Assembly (NCBI GenBank): GCA_004173415.1
Contig: SEHC01000159.1
Span: forward strand, 1 to 5,920
Direction of reading: 5' to 3'
Length of the DNA: 5,920 nucleotides
Origin: Lysobacteraceae bacterium
GTDB taxonomy: Bacteria; Pseudomonadota; Gammaproteobacteria; Xanthomonadales; Xanthomonadaceae
Below, piece by piece: positions 1 to 5,020 of this stretch. Made by a program: the position numbers and the translations under genes. How positions within the stretch are numbered: position 1 is the first letter of the stretch; each line of letters starts with the position of its first letter. The notes beneath the pieces are model-generated. The model ran no database searches, had not been told where the DNA came from, and was given only the letters and a program-made list of their open reading frames with translations.

Positions 1-1
1 C

Positions 2-361
2 TTCCTCAACCTGTTCTTCCACGCCAAGCTCAGCGGCATGCCGCCCAAGCTGCTGAGCGACGATGGCCGGCACGTGGTGATCCGGCCGCTGGCCTATGCC
101 AGCGAGGCCGAGATCGCCGACCACGCCCGGGCCCGGGCTTTCCCGATCATCCCCTGCGACCTGTGCGGCTCGCAGGAGAACCTGCAACGCAAGCAGGTGC
201 AGAAGATGATGGCCGCCTGGGAAACAGAAACGCCCGGGCGCATCGACCAGATCGCGCGGGCCCTGGCGCGGGTGGAACCGTCGCAGCTGGCCGATCCCAG
301 GCTGTTCGACTTCCTCGGCCTGGGCGCCAGCAGGGAAGTTCCGGCTCCAGGCTGCGGCTAG
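2..361 (+). CDS. ttcA: TtcA, tRNA 2-thiocytidine(32) synthetase, C-terminal 119 residues (5' end outside window)
   Basis: TtcA is a cytoplasmic ATP-dependent PP-loop enzyme carrying an iron-sulfur cluster; it thiolates cytidine 32 of certain tRNAs. The frame is open from base 2 (FLNLFFHAKLSGMPPKLL) and ends at TAG 359-361. The visible part matches the family's C-terminal half: the SGMPPKLLSDDGRHVVIRPL block, then IIPCDLCGSQENLQR with cysteines at visible residues 52 and 55, then a GRIDQIARAL helix and the closing LFDFLGL. In E. coli TtcA the first cysteine of the corresponding PCxLCGSQ block is, as I recall, the third ligand of the 4Fe-4S cluster; the other two, near the PP-loop, lie outside the window. 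About 160-190 N-terminal residues are missing, judged from the usual length near 300. The end is intact, with a short GC-rich tail past the usual FDF motif. It is co-oriented with the rdgC remnant 116 bases downstream. Confidence 0.95.
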   Translation, partial: FLNLFFHAKLSGMPPKLLSDDGRHVVIRPLAYASEAEIADHARARAFPIIPCDLCGSQENLQRKQVQKMMAAWETETPGRIDQIARALARVEPSQLADPRLFDFLGLGASREVPAPGCG

Positions 362-397
362 CTGCCGCCCGGCTTGCCCCGGGACGACGAGCTGAAG

Positions 398-468
398 CTT
401 CCTGCCTCCGCTCTTCCTCACTCTCACTCCTCACTCACCACCACTCGCTCCCAACTCCCCACTCTTCC
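398..468. repeat. pyrimidine-rich low-complexity spacer (degenerate CTCACTC units)
   Basis: This stretch in the ttcA-rdgC gap is made almost only of C, T and A on the + strand. Bases 411-446 and 448-468 contain no G at all, although the surroundings are roughly two-thirds G+C. Short units such as CTCACT, CTCCTCACTC and CCACTC recur imperfectly. It is not coding and ends about ten bases before the rdgC start. I recall ACTCC-type low-complexity runs in intergenic regions of other xanthomonads, but could not check this. A role as untranslated leader, or as a slippage-prone tract, is inference. Confidence 0.6.
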
Positions 469-477
469 GGATTCCTG

Positions 478-1187
478 ATGTTCTTTCGCAACCTGACCCT
501 GTTCCGCTTCCCCACCACCCTGGATTTCTCCCAGCTCGACAGCCTGCTCGCCGATGTGCCGCTGAAACCGGTCGGCGCGCTGGAGCTGTCCTCGCGCGGC
601 TTCGTCTCGCCGTTCGGCCGCAATGCCGAGGCCGACGGGTTCTCGCATCGCCGCGGCGACTCGATCTGGCTGACGGTCGGCAGCGAGGACAAGATCCTGC
701 CCGGATCGGTGGTCAACGACCTGCTGGCCAAGAAGCTCGAGGAGATCGAGCAGAAGGAGCGCTGCCGCTCAATGCCGAAGTCGCGCCGCGCTCGGTACTG
801 ACCGGCTGGATCGCCGGCGAGCCGCTGCCCGACGGCCTGGCCCTGGGCGAGGAATGCGAGTTGAAGGACGCGATGGACGGCGGCGCGGTGGTCAAGTGCC
901 AGAACCAGGACCTGCAGGGCGACGAGATCGGCAAGCACCTGGAGGCCGGCAAGCAGGTCACCCGGCTGGCCCTGACCCTGGACGACCATCTCTCCTTCGT
1001 CCTCGGCGAGGACCTGGTCATCCGCAAGCTCAAGTTCCTGGACGGCGTGGTCGACCAGCTGGAGAACACCGAGCGCGAGGACCTGCGCGCTGAGCTCGAC
1101 GCCCGCTTCGCCCTGATGAGCGGCGAAGTGAAGCGGCTGTTCGTGGTCCTGGAGTCGGCCCTGAAACTGAGCAAGGCCGAAGCCTGA
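478..1187 (+). pseudogene. rdgC: RdgC, recombination-associated protein, with an internal deletion and frame change
   Basis: RdgC is a nucleoid-associated protein that binds double-stranded DNA as a ring-shaped dimer and can restrain RecA; family members are about 300 residues. The ATG at 478 opens MFFRNLTLFRFPTTLDFSQL, a typical RdgC N-terminus, and the frame is good through ...LEEIEQKE (codon 94, ending 759). It then goes out of register and stops at TGA 799-801. From about 759 the next frame reads ALPLNAEVAPRSVLTGWIAG and continues to the canonical end, LESALKLSKAEA, at TGA 1185-1187. The two parts total about 236 residues. Compared with Xanthomonas RdgC recalled from memory, about 67 residues between them are absent, and the lost length must be 1 modulo 3 (about 202 bases). 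The best start is 478, with a weak CCGGA six bases upstream. Products would be a 107-residue truncated N-terminal fragment and possibly a reinitiated C-terminal fragment (for example from TTG 861). Real lesion or assembly error cannot be told from sequence alone. Confidence 0.88.
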
Positions 1188-1193
1188 GCCTGC

Positions 1194-1272
1194 GACAGGG
1201 ATCCTGTCCGGTCGCCATGCAATGACGGCGTGGTTTGACCGGACCCGCCGGGGGGGCGTAGGTTCGGACAGG
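1194..1272 (+). other. cluster of mutually exclusive stem-loops between rdgC and the next gene
   Basis: Three perfect pairings share the same bases. GACAGG 1194-1199 pairs with CCTGTC 1203-1208 across a 3-base loop. GTCCGGTC 1206-1213 pairs with GACCGGAC 1237-1244, with an inner CGCC 1212-1215 able to meet GGCG 1227-1230 in the loop if the outer stem is shortened slightly. CCTGTCCG 1203-1210 is also an exact complement of CGGACAGG 1265-1272. There is no T-run, so it is not a standard intrinsic terminator. It could be the end of the rdgC transcript, or a leader of the following gene with alternative folds; GC-rich chance pairing is also possible. Confidence 0.35.
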
Positions 1273-1299
1273 CTCGAGCCCATCGCACAAGCAGTTCCG

Positions 1300-1617
1300 A
1301 TGAAGCTGTGAAAACCGGTCTTCCTGATCCTGCTGTGGTCACCGGCCCTGGCCGCCGCCGCGGCAACCACGGCCACCTCGCCCTTGGTGGTGCCCGGCCT
1401 GATGACCCCCACCGGCCGGAAGTTCGCCGACAAATGCTCGGACGCGGCATTTGCCGATGCGGCCGGTCCGGCGGCCAGGACCCGGCGCTGCGAACGGTTG
1501 CTGCTGCAGTGGCGACTTGAAGCCGCCCGGCGCACCGATGCGATCGCCGAGAAGGACGACAGCGAGCCGGGCTTCCTGTCCCTGCGCTGGATTCCCCGCT
1601 ATCCCCCCAGTTTCTGA
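1300..1617 (+). pseudogene. small secreted two-cysteine protein, upstream tandem copy, TGA at codon 4
   Basis: No function is known to me. Frame ATG 1300 to TGA 1615-1617 reads MKL, then TGA at 1309-1311, then a signal-peptide-like KPVFLILLWSPALAAAAA and a mature part aligning with the intact neighbour at 1727-2089. From PLVVPG to the WR.EA block, 28 of 49 residues are identical by my count, and both cysteines have the same 17-residue spacing (DKC...RRC). The C-terminus then diverges and ends RWIPRYPPSF. The stop could be a TGG-to-TGA change. Alternatively, the start may be GTG 1308 with one extra A in the AAAA run 1311-1314, since dropping one A gives GTG AAA CCG GTC in frame. No good ribosome binding site precedes either start. 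The first in-frame alternative start is TTG 1384, which would lack a signal peptide. The coding part has no other lesion, so this is a recent mutation or a sequencing error. Confidence 0.7.
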
Positions 1618-1629
1618 GCAGCCGGCTGC
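1618..1629. repeat. 12-base perfect palindrome directly after the degraded copy
   Basis: GCAGCCGGCTGC begins on the base after the TGA stop and equals its own reverse complement. It has no loop and no T-run, so it is not a typical terminator. It may be chance in GC-rich DNA. The rest of the gap to 1726 shows nothing beyond the ribosome binding site of the next gene. Confidence 0.4.
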
Positions 1630-1713
1630 GACGACCCCGCGTCCCTGCCCGTAGTTCCAGTGCATGCCGGTCAGATTGCCGCCCTTGCGACTTGCTGCGA
1701 CACCACCCAACCC

Positions 1714-1720
1714 GGAAGGA
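1714..1720 (+). promoter_or_regulatory. ribosome binding site fixing the start at 1727
   Basis: GGAAGGA lies six bases before ATG 1727. It decides the start in favour of 1727 over the in-frame ATG at 1664, which would add 21 residues without signal-peptide character. Confidence 0.75.
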
Positions 1721-1726
1721 ATCCAC

Positions 1727-2089
1727 ATGAAAATGCTCAAGCTCGCATTACTGGCACTCTCCCTTGCCCCGGGCCTGGCCCTGGCCGAATCGGTTGCCAA
1801 CAGCGAACCCCTGGTAGTGCCCGGCATCATGACCGCCAGTGGCCAACGCTTCGCCAGCACCTGCACGGACGCTGCCTTTGCCCAGGCTGCGGATACCGAC
1901 AAGTTGGCCCGTCGATGCCAGACCCTGCTGGCGCGCTGGCGTGGCGAAGCCGAACTGGCGCTGGTCCGGCGCGACAATCCGCGCGTTCGCGCCGTCGCCA
2001 CCCTGGCTGCGGACACCGACGCGAACCTGCCGTTCGACACCGTGGCCGCAGTGCGGGCCTTGCCCCTGCTCGCGAGCTATCACAGGTAG
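1727..2089 (+). CDS. small secreted two-cysteine protein, intact tandem copy, function unknown
   Basis: The product is 120 residues. Residues 1-20 form a classic Sec signal peptide: Lys at 2 and 5, a hydrophobic core LALLALSLAPG, and an ALA cleavage site before Glu21, leaving a mature protein of about 100 residues for the periplasm or outside. The mature part starts with EPLVVPGIMTASGQRFA, then C46, DAAFA, RRC with C64, and LLARWRGEA. These blocks are shared with the degraded copy immediately upstream, so they are the conserved core. Two cysteines 18 positions apart in an exported protein suggest a disulfide (inference). No catalytic motif, lipobox or later membrane segment is seen. The start is set by GGAAGGA, and a strong terminator follows about 60 bases after the stop, so it ends a transcription unit. 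I do not recognise the family and assign no function. Confidence 0.82.
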   Translation: MKMLKLALLALSLAPGLALAESVANSEPLVVPGIMTASGQRFASTCTDAAFAQAADTDKLARRCQTLLARWRGEAELALVRRDNPRVRAVATLAADTDANLPFDTVAAVRALPLLASYHR

Positions 2090-2150
2090 TTCGATCCACG
2101 GTGGCGGTGGCGCGCGGCCTCCGCTGCCCGACTGGGCCGGCAACCCCCTG

Positions 2151-2175
2151 ACGCCTGCCGGTGGGCAGGCGTTTT
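2151..2175 (+). terminator. intrinsic terminator after the small secreted protein gene
   Basis: ACGCCTGCC (2151-2159) pairs perfectly with GGCAGGCGT (2164-2172) around the loop GGTG, and the stem runs into a TTTT tract at 2172-2175. This 9-base-pair GC-rich stem plus U-tract is a textbook rho-independent terminator on the + strand. It separates the secreted-protein gene from the metallopeptidase gene that starts 28 bases further on. Confidence 0.88.
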
Positions 2176-2190
2176 CACATGCGATGGCCG

Positions 2191-2196
2191 CATAAT
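2191..2196 (+). promoter_or_regulatory. candidate -10 box (CATAAT) of the metallopeptidase gene
   Basis: CATAAT matches the sigma-70 -10 consensus at five of six bases in a GC-rich setting. It ends six bases before ATG 2203, so transcription would begin at or next to the start codon. No convincing -35 box lies 16-18 bases upstream, where the terminator arm sits. The position right after a terminator makes a new promoter here plausible. Confidence 0.35.
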
Positions 2197-2202
2197 CGCG
2201 GT

Positions 2203-2979
2203 ATGTCGTTGCGCCGCCTTCTGCTCAAGCCATCGCCTTCGATCGAGCGCGATACCGTACTTTTACAACTGCCCGACCAGCAACTGGAAGTGCAGCGCGT
2301 GCGCGATCCGCGCGCCAAGCGCATCAAGCTGAGCGTGGACGAGCGTGGCGCGCGGCTGACCCTGCCGCTGCGCGCCAGCCTGGTGTCCGGCGATCGCTTC
2401 CTGCAGGAACATCGCCAGTGGCTGGGCCTGCAACTGCGGAAATACGCCGGTGACGACACTTCGCCGGCGCTGGATCGCCACAGCACGGGAACGCTGCCGC
2501 TGCGCGGCACGGAACTGCCACTGCAATGGCACGCGGGACGTTACACGCGGCTGGTCCACGAGCACGACGGCCTGCATTTCCACGCCACCGCGCGGGCCGG
2601 ACAGGCGACCCTGCAACGCGCGCTGCGCGAGTTCTACGAAGCGCAGGCACGGGCCGACATCGGCCACTGGCTGCCGCGGTACCTGCCGACGCTGCCACGC
2701 GCGCCGACCCGCATCCGGCTCAAGGTCATGTCCTCGCAGTGGGGTTCGCTGAGCCCCGACGGCTCGCTCGCGATGGACCTCGCACTGGTGCTGGGACGAC
2801 CCTCGGCATTCGAATACGTGCTGGTCCACGAGCTGTGCCACCTGATCCACGCCAACCACTCGTCACGTTTCTGGCACGAGGTCGAATCGCGTTTCCCCAC
2901 CTGGCGCGACGAACGCGAATATTTCCATGCGCAGGGCCGGCGGCTGAAGGGATCGCTGCGCGCCTTGCTGGCGGGCTGA
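2203..2979 (+). CDS. YgjP/WLM-type (DUF45, PF01863) zinc metallopeptidase
   Basis: The product is 258 residues, close to the usual length for YgjP-like putative metallopeptidases, whose substrates are largely unknown. Residues 33-60 carry the N-terminal family block (RVRDPRAKRIKLSVDERGAR), followed by a variable middle. The core begins near residue 170 with RIRLKVMSSQWGSLSPDG, then FEYVLVHELCHLIHANHSSRFW. HELCH at 209-213 is the HExxH zinc and catalytic site (H209, E210, H213). H219 in the NHS..FW motif is the likely third ligand. The family's usual WGSCS is WGSLS here (L183 in place of Cys). No signal peptide is seen, so it is probably cytoplasmic. ATG 2203 fits the family N-terminus; in-frame ATG 2179 and GTG 2161 lie beside or inside the upstream terminator and are less likely. 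There is no Shine-Dalgarno sequence. It is sometimes labelled SprT-like or M48-like; the WLM/YgjP assignment is firmer. Confidence 0.9.
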   Translation: MSLRRLLLKPSPSIERDTVLLQLPDQQLEVQRVRDPRAKRIKLSVDERGARLTLPLRASLVSGDRFLQEHRQWLGLQLRKYAGDDTSPALDRHSTGTLPLRGTELPLQWHAGRYTRLVHEHDGLHFHATARAGQATLQRALREFYEAQARADIGHWLPRYLPTLPRAPTRIRLKVMSSQWGSLSPDGSLAMDLALVLGRPSAFEYVLVHELCHLIHANHSSRFWHEVESRFPTWRDEREYFHAQGRRLKGSLRALLAG

Positions 2980-2996
2980 AGCAACCGGTGCATTGG

Positions 2997-3017
2997 CCGG
3001 CCGGGGAGACCGGCCGG
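2997..3017. terminator. GC-rich hairpin between convergent genes, possible bidirectional stop
   Basis: CCGGCCGG 2997-3004 and CCGGCCGG 3010-3017 pair over the 5-base loop GGAGA, with one extra G-T wobble outside. It lies in the 48-base gap between the ends of the metallopeptidase (+) and hydrolase (-) genes, where a stop for both is expected. No T-run follows on either strand, so it is a weak candidate. Each arm is itself palindromic. Confidence 0.4.
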
Positions 3018-3027
3018 TGACGGCGGG

Positions 3028-3879
3028 CTACTGCCCGGCCAGGAAATCCCCGATCACCGCCGCCACCGCCGGCGGGTCCTCCATGTGCAGGTGGTGGGTG
3101 CCCGCGATCACCGTCAGCTCGCCGCGCGGCAGCAGCCCCGCGCGCTCGCTGCGCAGGGGTTCGGGCAGGTAGGTCTGCGGCGGATCGGCGAACAGCACCC
3201 GGGTCGGGCACTCGATGCCCTGGACCAGGGCGCGGACCTGGTCTTCGGTCATCCGCTGCAGGGTATCGACGGTCAGGCGCGGATCGCTGCTCCAGGCGAA
3301 GCCGCCTTCGACCGCGACCACGCCGCGCTCGACCAGCAGGCGCGCGCAGGGTTCGCTCAACTGGTTGGCCTGCATGCGCGCGCGGATCGGCGCGGCCAGG
3401 TCCGGGAACACGCGCAGGCGCTTGGACGGCAGCGCGCGCATCGCCGCCACGCCCTGGCGCAGGCGCGTCACCGTGCGCTCGGGGGTCTCGGCCAAAGCGC
3501 CCAGCGCCTCGATCGCGACCAGTCGTTCCACCCGCTGCGGCAGCGAGGCGGCGAGGATGCTGCCGATGCCCGCGCCCATCGAATGGCCGAGCACGGCGAA
3601 GCGTTCCCAACCCAGCGCGTCGACCACGTCGATGATCGAATTGAGGGTCACCGACAGGGTGTAATCGGCGCCCGGCCCGAGGTGGGCGCTGCGTCCGTGC
3701 CCCGGCAGGTCCAGCATCACCAGGTCAAGCTCGGGCAGCTGCGTGGCGAGCGGCAGGAAGCTGGCCGCATTGTCCAGCCAGCCGTGCAGGGCCAGCACTT
3801 TCTGTCGGCCCTGGCGTCCGGCGCGCAGGCCGGCCAGGCGGCCGAAGGCCAGTTCGAAACCCGTTTCCCGCGGCGTCAT
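3028..3879 (-). CDS. alpha/beta-hydrolase fold protein (serine hydrolase, SERHL-like)
   Basis: The product is 283 residues, with no signal peptide, so probably cytoplasmic. The fold's landmarks appear in order: the oxyanion loop LHGWLDNAASF (H32-G33-W34), the strand and turn LDLPGHGRS (57-64), the nucleophile elbow GHSMG with S100, a cap region of about 120-220, a likely acid at D232 in RVLFADPP, and a C-terminal GTHHLHMEDP in which H262 is the probable catalytic histidine. The HGW and GxHxxH..P patterns resemble serine-hydrolase-like (SERHL) proteins; the substrate cannot be named. The ATG at 3877-3879 overlaps the hemH stop as ATGA, which implies translational coupling in one transcript. 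The open frame continues upstream through hemH as an antisense-free shadow, but MTPRETGFEL is the natural start because it coincides with the hemH stop. A link to haem metabolism is suggested only by position. Confidence 0.9.
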   Translation of the reverse strand: MTPRETGFELAFGRLAGLRAGRQGRQKVLALHGWLDNAASFLPLATQLPELDLVMLDLPGHGRSAHLGPGADYTLSVTLNSIIDVVDALGWERFAVLGHSMGAGIGSILAASLPQRVERLVAIEALGALAETPERTVTRLRQGVAAMRALPSKRLRVFPDLAAPIRARMQANQLSEPCARLLVERGVVAVEGGFAWSSDPRLTVDTLQRMTEDQVRALVQGIECPTRVLFADPPQTYLPEPLRSERAGLLPRGELTVIAGTHHLHMEDPPAVAAVIGDFLAGQ

Positions 3880-4850
3880 CGACCCGCGTCCAGGGCCTGG
3901 CGCGCCAGCGCCGCCAAGGCGTCGGCATGCGCGTCGGATTCGTTGAGGCAGGGGATGTAGCGCAAGCGGCCGCCGGCTTCGGCAAAGTTTTCGGCAAACT
4001 GCATGGCTACCTCTTCCAGGGTTTCCAGGCAGTCGACGGCGAAGCCAGGGCAGACCACGTCGACCTGGCGGATGCCGCGCGCGGCGAGCTCCGCCAACAC
4101 CTGGTCGGTGGCCGGCTGCAGCCAGCGCTCCCTGCCGAATCGGGACTGGTAGGTCAGGGTCCACTGGCTGGGGTCCAGGCCGAGCTCGGCGGTGATCGCC
4201 GCGACGCTGGCCTGGCAGCGTTGCGGGTATGGATCGCCGCCATCGGCGATGCGCTGCGGCAGCCCATGGAAGGAGAACAGCAGGTGCTCGCCGCGGCCTT
4301 CGCGGCCGCGCCAGGCGCGGATCGAGTCGGCCACCGCCGCCACCCAGCCCGGGTCCACCGAGTAGTCGTCGATCCGTCGCACCGCCAGCCCGGCCGTCTC
4401 GCGATCGACCACGTCGAAGATCGAGGCGGTGGTGGTGGTCGAATACTGCGGATAAAGCGGCAACACCACCACCTGCCCGACGCCTTCGGCGCGCAGTGCC
4501 TGCAGGGCCTTGGCCAATGCCGGCTCGCCGTAGCGCATGGCCGCGACCACCCGCCAGTCCGGCAGGCGCGATTGCACGGCCGCAGCCAGGCGTTGGGTGT
4601 GGACCGCCAGCGGCGAGCCTTCCGGCAGCCAGATGCTGGCGTATTTGCGCGCCGCCTTCGGCCCGCGCAGCGGCAGGATCAGGAAATGCAGCAGCGGGCA
4701 CCAGATCCAGCGGCTCAGCTGGACCACGCGATGGTCGTGGAGGAATTCGGCCAGGTAACGGCGAACCGCGCGGGGGGTGGGTGCGGCCGGCGTGCCCAGG
4801 TTGGCGATCAGCAGGGCGGTGCGCGGCGCGGGGTGGGAAATGTCGTCCAT
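3876..4850 (-). CDS. hemH: ferrochelatase (protohaem ferro-lyase)
   Basis: HemH inserts Fe2+ into protoporphyrin IX, the last step of protohaem synthesis, at the cytoplasm-membrane interface. The product is 324 residues, a normal bacterial length. Visible landmarks are LLIANLGTPAAPTPRAVRRY near the N-terminus, the LPLYPQYSTTTTAS block (130-143), the ferrochelatase signature LLFSFHGLPQRIADGGDPY (190-208) with catalytic H195, LTYQSRFG (232-239), and CPGFAVDCLETLEE (267-280) with the conserved active-site glutamate E276. All key residues are present, so it should be active. The start is ATG at 4848-4850; no strong Shine-Dalgarno sequence precedes it, and no better in-frame start is seen just upstream. 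It is the first gene of a two-gene (-) strand unit with the hydrolase, and is divergent from the SYLF protein gene 170 bases away. Confidence 0.97.
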   Translation of the reverse strand: MDDISHPAPRTALLIANLGTPAAPTPRAVRRYLAEFLHDHRVVQLSRWIWCPLLHFLILPLRGPKAARKYASIWLPEGSPLAVHTQRLAAAVQSRLPDWRVVAAMRYGEPALAKALQALRAEGVGQVVVLPLYPQYSTTTTASIFDVVDRETAGLAVRRIDDYSVDPGWVAAVADSIRAWRGREGRGEHLLFSFHGLPQRIADGGDPYPQRCQASVAAITAELGLDPSQWTLTYQSRFGRERWLQPATDQVLAELAARGIRQVDVVCPGFAVDCLETLEEVAMQFAENFAEAGGRLRYIPCLNESDAHADALAALARQALDAGR

Positions 4851-4911
4851 GGCACATGATGACAGACCGATCGGCGGCAGCTGACGCCTGGCGCGGGCAC
4901 TGAAAAACTCA

Positions 4912-4940
4912 TGGTCGATTCACGCGGCCGCGTCTAGGCT
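4912..4940 (+). promoter_or_regulatory. tentative promoter for the SYLF gene, with palindrome in the spacer
   Basis: TGGTCG (4912-4917) and TAGGCT (4935-4940) are spaced 17 bases apart but match the sigma-70 consensus at only three bases each, so this is weak. The spacer contains a perfect 12-base palindrome, ACGCGGCCGCGT (4922-4933), a possible operator. The motif CACGCGGC occurs at 4921-4928 and again at 4951-4958, 30 bases apart. The remainder of the 170-base divergent region shows no clear hemH promoter to me. Confidence 0.25.
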
Positions 4941-5010
4941 CGAAACAGGCCACGCGGCATCAATGCCTTATCGTGTTTTCCTTGCGCATCACCTGCCCTC
5001 TCATCACACC

Positions 5011-5014
5011 GGAG
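5011..5014 (+). promoter_or_regulatory. ribosome binding site fixing the SYLF start at 5021
   Basis: GGAG sits six bases before ATG 5021 (CCGGAGTTCACCATG). It supports this start, which also gives a complete signal peptide. Confidence 0.7.
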
Positions 5015-5020
5015 TTCACC

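Noticed and set aside
757..765. Programmed -1 frameshift joining the two halves of rdgC
   Set aside because: A -1 shift at 759 would join the frames, but there is no slippery heptamer here and the central 67 or so residues would still be missing.
1309..1311. UGA at codon 4 of the upstream secreted-protein copy read as selenocysteine
   Set aside because: It falls in the signal peptide, where selenocysteine would serve no purpose, the intact paralogue has no cysteine there, and no specific SECIS-like stem follows closely.
435..1535. Long open frames on the - strand opposite rdgC (435-1535 and 713-1726)
   Set aside because: They are antisense to recognisable rdgC and secreted-protein coding sequence, have low-complexity Arg/Ser/Gln-rich content typical of GC-rich shadow frames, and match no family.
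2161..2202. Metallopeptidase start at GTG 2161 or ATG 2179
   Set aside because: GTG 2161 lies in the loop of the terminator and ATG 2179 directly after its U-tract. The added residues do not look like the family N-terminus; ATG 2203 fits better.
3880..4857. Upstream extension of the hydrolase frame to 4857, giving a 609-residue fusion
   Set aside because: The extension runs through hemH in another frame and is Arg/Pro/Gly-rich nonsense. The hydrolase proper starts at 3879, at the hemH stop.
3085..4859. Long + strand open frames 3085-3960 and 3927-4859
   Set aside because: They lie opposite clear hydrolase and ferrochelatase coding sequence and show no domain or plausible start signal.
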